Source: UBA4421 sp028228615 (GTDB taxonomy: Bacteria > Pseudomonadota > Gammaproteobacteria > Pseudomonadales > Azotimanducaceae). From it: 64,000 nt of DNA. Positions 8,585-17,100 of this stretch are shown one piece after another (position 1 is the first letter of the stretch; the number at the start of each line of letters is the position of its first letter). The DNA is taken from contig JAOJBS010000003.1 in the NCBI GenBank assembly GCA_028228615.1, forward strand, positions 62,001 to 126,000, in the 5' to 3' direction. The notes under the pieces are model-generated. The model saw nothing but the letters and a program-made list of their open reading frames with translations. It made no database searches and was not told the origin of the DNA. Made by a program: the position numbers and the translations under genes.

Positions 8585-9649
8585 ATGCCCACAGCAGAAA
8601 ACTTAGATCTGGTGCGCAAGCAGACACGCCTCATAGATGTGCGCGCGCCCATTGAATTCAAACAGGGCCATATGCCCAACAGCATCAATCTTCCAATTTT
8701 GACCGACGAAGAGCGGCACAGAATAGGCATCGTTTACAAGCAACAAGGCAACGAAGCGGCGGTCCGCGTAGGGCATAAACTGGTCAGCGGATCCGTTAGA
8801 GCCGAGCGCATTGCTGGATGGCTAGAGGCCTGTAAAGACCATCCCCAAGCTCAAGTCATGTGCTGGCGTGGCGGCCAGAGGTCTACTCTTGCGCAAACTT
8901 GGTTAGAGGAAGCTGGCGCAAGCCAAAAAAAGGTTGCTGGCGGATTCAAAGCGCTGAGACAAGTTTGCATTGATGTCCTAGATAACCCGAACAAAAACTG
9001 GTGGCTACTTAGCGGGCGCACTGGCTCAGCTAAAACCGTCATCATCAGTAAGCTGACCAATAGCATTGACCTAGAAGGCCGAGCAAATCATCGCGGCTCG
9101 GCGTTTGGTCGCCGCCTAACGCCTCAACCCACCCCCGTTACCTTTGAAAACAGCTTGGCCGCTGACTATCTCAATCACAAATATACGGACCTTGTGGTGG
9201 AGGATGAGAGCAGGACCATTGGCAGCGTAGGGTTGCCTCAGGTGTGGAGCGAACACATGCAGAGCGCGCGCATCGCGCTGGTGGAAATTGGCCTCGCGGA
9301 GCGCATTGCGCACATAGAAAAAGAGTACGTTACTGATGCCTTAGAGGAAGCAGAATCTATGGAGGTCACACCTACGCAGATTCAGCAGAATTACCTTGAC
9401 GCATTGCAGCGCATTAAACGTCGCCTTGGCGGGCTGCGCCTAAGTGAAATGGAGAAACGTCTAAACCAAGCATTCGCAGGACAAGGTAGCCACGCAAGCT
9501 GGATCAGTTACCTTCTCACCGAGTACTACGATCCTATGTATGACTTTCAACTAAGTAAGAAAGCAGATCGCATCGCTTTTCGCGGGGATAGAGGTGAGGT
9601 TTTAGAATTTCTACAAACTAAGCAACCCGAAGAACATTCAGCTGCATAA
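8585..9649 (+). CDS. mnmH: tRNA 2-selenouridine synthase MnmH (SelU)
   Basis: A 354-residue two-domain enzyme that converts 2-thiouridine at the tRNA wobble position to 2-selenouridine using selenophosphate, via a geranylated intermediate. The N-terminal rhodanese domain has the catalytic Cys93 in CWRGGQRS. The C-terminal P-loop domain begins at about residue 142. The family signature VEDESRTIGSVGLP is present. The P-loop reads SGRTGSAKT (144-151), with Ala149 where the canonical Walker A has Gly. Length matches E. coli MnmH. It starts one base after the lipoprotein stop. No selD is in the window, so selenophosphate supply must be encoded elsewhere. Confidence 0.93.
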   Translation: MPTAENLDLVRKQTRLIDVRAPIEFKQGHMPNSINLPILTDEERHRIGIVYKQQGNEAAVRVGHKLVSGSVRAERIAGWLEACKDHPQAQVMCWRGGQRSTLAQTWLEEAGASQKKVAGGFKALRQVCIDVLDNPNKNWWLLSGRTGSAKTVIISKLTNSIDLEGRANHRGSAFGRRLTPQPTPVTFENSLAADYLNHKYTDLVVEDESRTIGSVGLPQVWSEHMQSARIALVEIGLAERIAHIEKEYVTDALEEAESMEVTPTQIQQNYLDALQRIKRRLGGLRLSEMEKRLNQAFAGQGSHASWISYLLTEYYDPMYDFQLSKKADRIAFRGDRGEVLEFLQTKQPEEHSAA

Positions 9650-9781
9650 CCTGCGCTAGGTCACTATACCAACTCGCACTCTAACCCATCCAATGTCTAG
9701 CGGACTCTCCCCCTAACCGGCTTGACCATTGGCCCGTACATGGGCCGAGCTACTGCAAGGTTTTGCGCTACACATCTTCTG

Positions 9782-10696
9782 TCAAGTGCCTTCAATAAAC
9801 TCGCGCATCATGGCGGACACCACCTCGGGCTGATCGTGATAGGTCCAATGCCCAGCATCACTCACATCTAGGAGCTGAACATCCGCAAAGTGCTCCAGCG
9901 TGCCATTCTGCCCGGTTCGCCATTCCAGGCCTTCGGTTGCATTGATGAGCAGCACTGGGCAAGCAATATTTTGCCAGAGCGAAATAGTTTCGTCAGTAGA
10001 CAGACCCATAGCACTGAAATTGTAGGTGTAGTTGTCGTACTTCCAGCTGAACCGCCCATCTTCCTGCTGAATGGCGCCGTGCAGAGTAAGGTGAAAGGCT
10101 TTGTCTTTAGATAACTGTGGGTTAGCGTGTTGCATGCGCTGATATGCCTGCTCTAGGTTCTCATATCGCTTCGGCGCACGGCCAGCAAGGGCGCGAGTTG
10201 CATCTGACCATTCGCGGATCTTCTCCACCGTACTTTGCGGCGGCTTGCTGAGGGACCACAGGCCAATACCCTCAATGACAATTAACTTGGACACCAGCTC
10301 AGGATAAACGCCCGCAAAGAGGGAAACGATTGCCCCGCCAAGACTGTGACCCACCAATACAACGGGACCAAAATCGTTTTGATCAATTAGCTGATACAGG
10401 TCGTAAACGTAATCTAGATACTGATACCCAGAACCCTTTACCCACTCGGAGTCACCGTGGCCGCGCAGGTCCGGCGCCACAATATGGTAATCCTCGGCAT
10501 AATCTCCAATACGCGCCACCATATCGTCCCAAGTTCGGCAGTGATCTTGAATACCATGCACCAGTACTATCGTCGGGTTATCTCGAGAACCCCACTCAAC
10601 GTAGTGCAACCTTAGGCGTTGGGAAAAGAAATTCTGGGAAGTAGCTGAAAAAGTAGTAGAAGAAGTTGCTGAAAACGAAAGGGAGTCAGATGGCAT
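9782..10696 (-). CDS. Alpha/beta hydrolase
   Basis: A 304-residue alpha/beta hydrolase. Oxyanion HG motif is VLVHGIQDH, PDLRGHGDS follows, and the nucleophile Ser118 is in VGHSLGGAI. The catalytic His is in DAGHWTYHDQPE near residue 284. The Ser/Thr-rich N-terminal 20 residues lie outside the fold. The substrate is unknown; esterase, C-C hydrolase or lactonase are all possible. The ATG at 10696 has AGGA about 7 bases upstream. It is read in the same direction as, and downstream of, the lysR gene. Confidence 0.85.
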   Translation of the reverse strand: MPSDSLSFSATSSTTFSATSQNFFSQRLRLHYVEWGSRDNPTIVLVHGIQDHCRTWDDMVARIGDYAEDYHIVAPDLRGHGDSEWVKGSGYQYLDYVYDLYQLIDQNDFGPVVLVGHSLGGAIVSLFAGVYPELVSKLIVIEGIGLWSLSKPPQSTVEKIREWSDATRALAGRAPKRYENLEQAYQRMQHANPQLSKDKAFHLTLHGAIQQEDGRFSWKYDNYTYNFSAMGLSTDETISLWQNIACPVLLINATEGLEWRTGQNGTLEHFADVQLLDVSDAGHWTYHDQPEVVSAMMREFIEGT

Positions 10697-10760
10697 TTAG
10701 GGTCCTAAGTTGAGGTTCTTGTTGGGCACATTCGGATTGGAAAATTCAGGTTAGAAAATA

Positions 10761-11678
10761 TCAGTCAATGACGAGCTTCGACATGCCGGAGCCGATCAGT
10801 TCATGACTACGCCGGGAGAATACATCTCGCACAAACTCTATAAAAACAGTCACTCGCAGAGTATGACGCAAATCGGGGTGCACCAACATCCACATAGGCG
10901 GCCCTAAGACCGGGTCTATAGAATCTATGCGCTGCAAAGTTTTATCTGACTCCGCAAGAATACAGGGCAGAAAAGCCAGCCCTAGCCCTTTTCGGGCCGT
11001 CTCAAGGTGCAGCAACAGGCTGTGGGTGCTAATACTCACCGGCGTATTGGGCACATGAGTTGCTAGCAGGTCTCTGCAGGTTTGAGATATTTCGCTGTCT
11101 CCTTGCCAATCTACCCACGGCAATTTAGCGTAATCCAAGGTGCTGCTATTTTTTTCCAACCTAGCAACCAGCGACTTGGTGCCGTATGGAGCCACCGCGA
11201 TTGGTGCCAAAACTCTACCCACCAAAGAGTCAGCGGGATTATTAGTCACCTGCATGGTTATGTCCGCCTCGCGACGCGCCACATCTAAGCCCTGGTGGCT
11301 GGGCAAAATATGCAATTCGATATCCGGATAGCTCTTTTGAAAGCGAGGCAGTTCTTGTATCAACAAACTTAATGCCAACACTTCTGGAATAATCACTCGT
11401 ACAATCCCCGACAGCTTTTTGTCGCGACCAATAAGATGACCTTCAATATCGCCAAGGTCTTTGGCAACAGAGGCAACTCGCGCCACAATCTCTGCGCCCT
11501 CAGGGGTAATCACCAGCCCTCTCGCTGAGCGCGTAAATAGTGTGACACCCAATCTACGTTCAAATAAGTCCAGCCGACGACTCACTGTGGAGGCATTCAC
11601 GCCGAGTAAATCAGCTGCCGCGCGAACAGAAAGCGTGGAAGAAAGGGCGCTAAAATATTTGTAGTCATCCCAATCCAA
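10761..11678 (-). CDS. LysR-family transcriptional regulator
   Basis: A 305-residue LysR-type regulator. The winged HTH spans residues 12-60 (FSALSSTLSVRAAADLLG, then NASTVSRRLDLFERRLG), followed by an LTTR substrate-binding domain. The frame is open up to 11864, but that extension has no family resemblance. The TTG at 11678 sits six bases after a perfect AGGAGG, so it is the start. The gene is divergent from two small-RNA units whose promoters carry 15-bp T-N11-A boxes, the operator type bound by LysR proteins, and a related GCAAC-N5-GTTGC palindrome (11802-11816) lies nearer lysR. I infer it controls the RNAs and perhaps itself; the effector is unknown. Confidence 0.88.
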   Translation of the reverse strand: MDWDDYKYFSALSSTLSVRAAADLLGVNASTVSRRLDLFERRLGVTLFTRSARGLVITPEGAEIVARVASVAKDLGDIEGHLIGRDKKLSGIVRVIIPEVLALSLLIQELPRFQKSYPDIELHILPSHQGLDVARREADITMQVTNNPADSLVGRVLAPIAVAPYGTKSLVARLEKNSSTLDYAKLPWVDWQGDSEISQTCRDLLATHVPNTPVSISTHSLLLHLETARKGLGLAFLPCILAESDKTLQRIDSIDPVLGPPMWMLVHPDLRHTLRVTVFIEFVRDVFSRRSHELIGSGMSKLVID

Positions 11679-11801
11679 AACAAACCTCCTGAAACAAAAA
11701 GAAAAGCGAGAAAAATGAGAACGAAGGAACCCATACTCTGGGGCAACCACGTTTCCGGGTAGTGTAGTACAAGACACATAATGCCATTGCCCTGCACAAA
11801 C

Positions 11802-11816
11802 GCAACACAGCGTTGC
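11802..11816. promoter_or_regulatory. GCAAC-N5-GTTGC palindrome upstream of lysR
   Basis: A perfect 15-bp inverted repeat abutting box 1 of the first small-RNA unit. It overlaps a possible minus-strand promoter for lysR (TTGCGT at 11805-11800, CATTAT at 11783-11778). It may be an autoregulatory site; this is inference. Confidence 0.35.
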
Positions 11817-11855
11817 GTTACTTTGAGTTGCATTCTTTGTTACCACGAGTAACAT
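11817..11855 (+). promoter_or_regulatory. Promoter and two LysR-type boxes of sRNA unit A
   Basis: Box 1 (11817-11831) reads GTTACTTTGAGTTGC. Box 2 (11839-11853) is the perfect palindrome GTTAC-CACGA-GTAAC, a T-N11-A site. Centres are 22 bp apart, two helical turns, as for tandem LysR tetramer sites. A -35 TTGCAT (11828-11833) and -10 TAACAT (11850-11855) with a 16-bp spacer interleave with the boxes. The same arrangement recurs in unit B. Confidence 0.65.
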
Positions 11856-11861
11856 GCTCTG

Positions 11862-11980
11862 CATCCGGTGCCAGTAAGCACCGAATATTAGAGAGACATC
11901 CGGAACTCCTCTCCCCCTCCCCTCTTCGGATGCCTCTCCCTATTCAAAGCGGAGGACTGCAAAGTCCTCCGCTTTTTTTT
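11862..11980 (+). ncRNA. Putative C-rich small RNA, unit A
   Basis: Predicted transcript of about 118 bases from the TTGCAT/TAACAT promoter. It has three hairpins. H1 is CGGTGC/GCACCG (11866-11871 with 11878-11883). H2 is CATCCG/CGGATG (11897-11902 with 11927-11932), displaying a 24-base loop of almost only C and U, including CTCTCCCCCTCCCC. H3 is a perfect 13-bp terminator stem (11946-11958 with 11963-11975) followed by eight Ts. There is no good reading frame. The C/U loop is complementary to purine-rich Shine-Dalgarno sequences, so post-transcriptional repression is a reasonable inference. It is not CsrB-like, since GGA loops are absent. The transcript ends are predicted only. Confidence 0.7.
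11946..11980 (+). terminator. Intrinsic terminator of sRNA unit A
   Basis: Perfect 13-bp stem AAAGCGGAGGACT / AGTCCTCCGCTTT with GCAA loop and eight Ts. The stem and loop are repeated exactly in unit B. Confidence 0.9.
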
Positions 11981-12195
11981 CGCCTGGAATGCTTCACCTA
12001 AAACTAACCCCAAAGACCCAACGAGCCGCAGGCAAATGCCAGCAGACTGATGGGAAAAAGAGGAGAAGGCGGAACAAGGAAAAACAAAGAGGGAAAAAGC
12101 CGAATAAAACGCAGTGCCAAGTCGCTTCTAATTATCCAAGTGCTCGAGCGCACATCGGCGCATCCGCACCTTCCTCCTTAGCGCAAAAAATATTT

Positions 12196-12235
12196 GTTAC
12201 TTTAGGTTGCATTAATGTGTAACCTTAGGTAACGT
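12196..12235 (+). promoter_or_regulatory. Promoter and two LysR-type boxes of sRNA unit B
   Basis: Box 1 (12196-12210) is GTTACTTTAGGTTGC and box 2 (12219-12233) is GTAACCTTAGGTAAC. Centres are 23 bp apart. A -35 TTGCAT (12207-12212) and -10 TAACGT (12230-12235) have a 17-bp spacer. Sequence similarity to unit A begins exactly at box 1, so the operator, promoter and RNA are conserved as a single unit. Confidence 0.62.
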
Positions 12236-12241
12236 CTCTTG

Positions 12242-12354
12242 CAGCTGGAAGCAGTAGCTGCCAACGACGAGAGACCTCCGATAACCCTCTCCCCCTCCCC
12301 TCTTCGGATGTCTCCCTTTTCAAAGCGGAGGACTGCAAAGTCCTCCGCTTTTTT
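12242..12354 (+). ncRNA. Putative C-rich small RNA, unit B (or leader of the downstream gene)
   Basis: Paralogue of unit A. The 5' hairpin GCAGCT/AGCTGC (12241-12246 with 12256-12261) keeps the stem but changes the sequence. Conserved GAGAGAC (12269-12275) precedes a TCCGA/TCGGA stem (12277-12281 with 12304-12308). The C/U loop plus 3' arm is identical to unit A over 25 bases (12286-12310), and the terminator stem-loop is identical. It ends 35 bases before the crotonase-fold gene, so it could alternatively be an attenuating leader of that gene. Conserved loop and terminator with a compensating 5' stem argue for a structured RNA. Confidence 0.68.
12322..12354 (+). terminator. Intrinsic terminator of sRNA unit B
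   Basis: Perfect 13-bp stem (12322-12334 with 12339-12351), GCAA loop, then a T-tract. Identical stem-loop to that at 11946. Confidence 0.9.
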
Positions 12355-12389
12355 AATGCCTTTTTTTTGACTTCCGCTAATATCTCTCC

Positions 12390-13202
12390 ATGAATAACGA
12401 ACTAAGCAATTCACCACAATTTCAGCACATTCGCGTATTACGGGAGGGACTCATTGCTTGGGTAACCCTGAACAGACCCAATAAGGCCAATGCGTTGAGT
12501 CACGACCACTTAGCCGAAATAGAGGCTGCGGCTTTGGCATTTAGAGATGATGCAGAAACAAGGGTTGTGATCTTCAACGGCAATGGGCGTCATTTTTCGT
12601 CCGGCGCAGACCTCACAGAACCAAAGCAAGAACCACCACTACCGTTGGTGCAAACACGCAGGCGCGCACGCATGGGTGAACGCGCAATAGAAGCGATTTT
12701 GGGCATAGACCAAATAACCATTGCTGCTTGGCATGGCGCAGCAATGGGCGGCGGGGCATGTCTTACAACCGCCTGCGACTTTAGGGTGGGCGCACAAGGC
12801 TGCTTTATGCAGTACCCGGAAATTGATTTGGGCATTAATTTAATGTGGAAAAGCTTGCCGCTTATCCTCAATTTAGTTGGCCCAGCTAGAGCCAAGCGAC
12901 TGGTGGTGGGTGCCGAACGCCTATACGCAGATCAGTTATTGGAATGGGGCATACTGGACGAACTAGTGGAAGCTGAAGAGCTTCGTCATGCGGCGAGGAA
13001 AATGGCTGACTTTTACGCAAGTAAACCACCCATCGCCGCACAAATGATCAAGCAATCTACCAACCAACTCGCTAATGCGCTGAATCACGCAATTATGCAC
13101 ATGGACACGGACCAAAATTTACTCAGTGCAGCAACCGAAGACAGACAAACCGCCATAGGCGCGTATTTCAGCAAGGAACCTGGTGACTATCGGGGTAACT
13201 AG
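12390..13202 (+). CDS. Enoyl-CoA hydratase/isomerase (crotonase) family protein
   Basis: A 270-residue crotonase-fold protein. NRPNKANALSHDHL, the oxyanion strand GRHFSSGADL and the second oxyanion loop AWHGAAMGGGACLTTACD are present, giving an acyl-CoA thioester enolate-stabilising site. The segment that in true hydratases is IGxxPxxGGxxRL with a catalytic Glu is replaced by LGINLMWKSLPLIL, so hydration is doubtful; isomerase, hydrolase or dehydrogenation-related chemistry is possible. The ATG at 12390 has no visible Shine-Dalgarno and sits 35 bases after the unit B terminator, so its expression may depend on read-through or an unseen promoter. Confidence 0.82.
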   Translation: MNNELSNSPQFQHIRVLREGLIAWVTLNRPNKANALSHDHLAEIEAAALAFRDDAETRVVIFNGNGRHFSSGADLTEPKQEPPLPLVQTRRRARMGERAIEAILGIDQITIAAWHGAAMGGGACLTTACDFRVGAQGCFMQYPEIDLGINLMWKSLPLILNLVGPARAKRLVVGAERLYADQLLEWGILDELVEAEELRHAARKMADFYASKPPIAAQMIKQSTNQLANALNHAIMHMDTDQNLLSAATEDRQTAIGAYFSKEPGDYRGN

Positions 13203-13276
13203 ATTCTCTTGGGCAAATGCCACGCCTGCCTCTAACTAGAACTATAAGACGAATACGTTACAGCACCACAGGCAGA

Positions 13277-14098
13277 TTAGGCGTCGGCCCACCGCAAGAT
13301 AAGCGCACCGCCGTCATCAACAGTAACATCGGGAGATTCGGTAAGTTTACACACTGCACCGCTGGTGCATTCACCCGTGCGCACATTGAAGGTATAACCA
13401 TGCCATGGGCAGCGCACTTCTCCCTGCACAACTGGCGAATCAATGAGCGGACCCATTTGATGCGGACATTGTGCGGAGTAGGCCAGCCACTCATCATCAA
13501 TCTGGTTTACCACAAAATCGCGTCGAGACAGCGTTACCAACACAGGCAGAACAAGTTCGCAAGCTGGCCCCAAGGCCAGCGTTTCTGACCGGTCAAAACC
13601 TTCAACACGCCGATCTATTTGCTGCTGACGCTCAACCATCATTGCTACGTCTTCATCGTACAGTTGCTCGTAGGCTTTGGCGTAAGCTACGCCTACTTTC
13701 TCTTTCGCTTCAGGCGGCACATCTGGCACGTAGAAGTCGACAACAATATCGAGCACATTTTCGCCTTCCACAAACACATGGGTCCAGATCTCAGCCCCCT
13801 TGTTTGGACCCTCAAGGTTACGGGTAATCCAGCGACGCGCCTGCCGATCTAACTTCAGCTCAATAAGACTATTAGAGGGATTGCTGGCACCAACATTACC
13901 TACTTGCGCGCGCCAACCCCAAGCACCGGCGTCCAAACACCGAATCTCGGCAAAGCTACGCTCGTGTAGGTGGGGTAAATGCGCCCAATCCAGCGTATTT
14001 TCGTACATCCGCTCAATACTGACGGGGAGTCGGCGACGATAACTGCCCACATGATTAACCGCGTTGTCCGCCTCAGCAGGCAGGAAAGTATATTTCAC
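13277..14098 (-). CDS. Rieske oxygenase-like protein with inverted domain order
   Basis: A 273-residue protein. Residues 33-45 (ENTLDWAHLPHLH) match the mononuclear-iron D-xx-H-xxxx-H motif of Rieske oxygenase catalytic domains (Asp37, His40, His45). YDEDVAMMVERQQQ (147-160) matches the segment carrying the third, Asp, ligand. The Rieske cluster motif CPHQ (Cys211, His213) and CPWHGYTF (Cys230, His233) is at the C-terminus. In standard alpha subunits the Rieske domain comes first, so the order is inverted, and the catalytic domain is compact (about 165 residues). It probably hydroxylates or demethylates an unknown substrate using electrons from a separate reductase not seen nearby. Confidence 0.8.
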   Translation of the reverse strand: MKYTFLPAEADNAVNHVGSYRRRLPVSIERMYENTLDWAHLPHLHERSFAEIRCLDAGAWGWRAQVGNVGASNPSNSLIELKLDRQARRWITRNLEGPNKGAEIWTHVFVEGENVLDIVVDFYVPDVPPEAKEKVGVAYAKAYEQLYDEDVAMMVERQQQIDRRVEGFDRSETLALGPACELVLPVLVTLSRRDFVVNQIDDEWLAYSAQCPHQMGPLIDSPVVQGEVRCPWHGYTFNVRTGECTSGAVCKLTESPDVTVDDGGALILRWADA

Positions 14099-14163
14099 GA
14101 TTCACCTGCATTGTTCTTGCTGGCGTTAACCACCCACAGCTCAGAAGAGGCAGCGCGCCTCAT

Positions 14164-17100
14164 CTAAATGCTACTCACTTGCTTCATTTCATAACTCATT
14201 TCGCAGCCATCAATTTCAGCACTATTGGCTTGCGCTACCCATGCTTTTTGTAAATCTAAACACAAGGTTTCACGCATAATATAGTCTTGGTGCTCCTCAA
14301 TGGCCTGGGCTAAGTCGCCCTCGGCAAAATAAATCACCGTGATGCGATCGGTCACGGCAAAACCACTGTCTTTTCTACCGCGTTGGATGCGGTTAACCAC
14401 TTCACGTGCATAGCCACCGCGAATCAATTCAGGTGTCAAAGCACAATCTAGATCTACGCTGATTTGACTATTGGATACCGTATTAGTGCCGGGCTTAGCT
14501 TGTTGCTGAACCTGAATTTCTTCATCGCTGAACACTTCCACATCACCATTAGCCTCAAGGCTGATACTGCCTTGGCTCTGTAGCTTTGCAATGTCTTCTG
14601 GCGAGAGCGCACTGATCTGCGCGGCAAAAGCCTTCATACGCTTGCCTAATCGCTTACCCAACAGAGGGAAATTAGCCTTCGCCTGCAACTCAATGTAATC
14701 GGACTCGTCAGCCGAGTAGCGAATTTCTTGCACGTTAAGCTCGTCACGAACATAACTTTCCAACAGGCGCATATCATCTAACAACGCTTCATCGCGGTTA
14801 ATAATGGTTAGGCTGGCCAGCGGCGTACGCAAACCAATCTTAACCTCTTCGCGCTTTTGCCGACCCAACAAAATTACTTGCTGCATACGATCCACAGCAA
14901 CTTCAAGGGTGGGTTTAACCTTCTGCTCGTCCGCCATTGGGTAGTCGCACAAGTGCACAGATTCTGGACTAGGCGCATGGCCGGCCAAACGTTCTAACGA
15001 CTGGAACAAATGTTCTGAGATAAACGGGGTGAATGGTGCCATCACCTGAGCCAATTCAAGCAACACTTCATAAAGCGTACTGTAGGCGGCAATTTTATCG
15101 CCGGTGATTTCTTCACCCCAGAAACGACCACGGTTCAAACGAATGTACCAATTAGTCAAATCTTCAATGAACGCAAACAACTGAGACACAACGTTGTAAA
15201 GCTTGTAGCCTTCCATTTCTTCTGCCACATTGCTCTTCAGCGTTTGCAATCGAGACTGCAACCACTGATCTAAAACGTTGTCACCATAATGCAGCCCCTT
15301 GTCTGGCGACCAGCCATCAATGGCGGCATAAGTACGCAAAAAGGAAAATGCGTTGTACCAAGGCAACAATGCCCGGCGCACCATATCGCGCACTCCAGCA
15401 TCAGCAAACCGCTGCTCTTCGCCCCGCACCAGGCCTGAATTAATACAATACAGGCGCAAGGCGTCAGCGCCGTAGGCCTCCATCAAATCATCTGGCGGGG
15501 TGTAGTTACGCAAACTCTTCGACATTTTTTTGCCGTCTTCCGCCATAACCATGCCGTTAACAATGACATTTCTAAATGCAGGTTTATCGTACAGTGCAGC
15601 AGCCAATACCGTTAAGGTATAAAACCACCCTCGCGTTTGATCCAGGCCCTCGGCAATAAATTCGGCAGGGAAGCCAGCCTCGAAGACCTCTTTATTTTCA
15701 AAGGGATAATGCAGTTGCGCGTAAGGCATGGAGCCTGATTCAAACCAACAGTCTAAAACCTCTTCAATACGCCGGTAGGTGCCCTCTTCACCTTCAATGC
15801 TAAAAGTTAGACCATCTACATGCTCACGGTGCAGGTCATCTACCTTAACCCCAGAATATTGCTCTAACTCTTCAATTGAGCCGATGCAGAGCGCATTTTC
15901 CGTAACATCGTTAATCCAAACGGGCAGCGGTGTACCCCAAACACGATTCCGGGAAATAGACCAATCAATAGAGCCTTCCAACCAATTACCAAAACGACCT
16001 TCTTTTATATGGCCAGGCACCCAGTTAATCTGCTCGTTAGCTTTTAGCAATTTATCCTTAATCGCAGTGACTTCCACATACCAAGACGGAATCGCTCTAT
16101 AGATCAGCGGCGTATCTGAGCGGTAGCAATAAGGGTAGCTGTGCTGAATAACCTCTTGGCGATAAAGCACGCCTTGAGATTTAAGTTTATTGATAATTTC
16201 TTTATCCGCAGCCTTAACATGCAGCCCAGCGAAATCTGGCACTTCATCGGTAAATTCACCATGAATGGTCACCGGACACACAAAGGCCTCAACACCATGG
16301 GCACGCAGCACACGATTATCGTCTTCACCAAATGCTGGTGCCTGATGCACAAGCCCTGTGCCGCTTTCCGTGCTGACATAAGCGTCACTGACCACGACAA
16401 AGCCGCCTTGGTCTTGCATGTCTTTGAAGTAATCAAAAATAGGCGCGTATTTCTTACCCACTAACTCCGAACCAATAACGGTTTTTACAACCTCAAATTC
16501 ACTGTCCCCTTGATAATGAGGCAGCCGCTCTGTGGCCAAATAAATCTTTTCCCCAGATTCAGGATCAACAACCAGCGAATATTCAATATCTGGTCCCACA
16601 CAAACCGCCAGATTAGACGGCAATGTCCACGGGGTTGTTGTCCAAATAGCTAGGTGCGCATCTTCGTCCAATAATTTCAGCAGCACTGTCACCGCAGGAT
16701 CTTGCACATCTTGGTAATTAGACGTGGCCTCGAAGTTCGCCAGCGGCGTACCCAGCGCGGTAGAAATAGGCATGACTTTCACGCCTTGGTAAATAAGCCC
16801 TTTGTCCCAAAGCTGCTTAAATACCCACCACAAAGATTCCATGTACCAAACGTCCATGGTCTTGTAGTCATTATCAAAATCAATCCAGCGCCCAATCCGT
16901 GTAATGGTATTACGCCACTCGCCTACATACCTTTGCACGATGCCACGACATTCATCGTTGTAGCCGGCAACACCGAGCTTTTCTACCGCTTCTTGCGCGG
17001 ACAATCCCAACTGCTTATCAATCTCATGTTCAATGGGCAAACCATGGCAATCCCAGCCAAAGCGACGCATTACATAGCGACCCTTCATGGTCCAGTAACG

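Noticed and set aside
11679..11864. A 62-residue N-terminal extension of LysR
   Set aside because: A TTG at 11678 has a perfect AGGAGG and yields the normal LysR start; the extension overlaps the first operator-like boxes.
11862..12354. CsrB/RsmZ-like sponge RNAs
   Set aside because: Loops carry C/U tracts, not GGA motifs; the only GGA is in the terminator stem.
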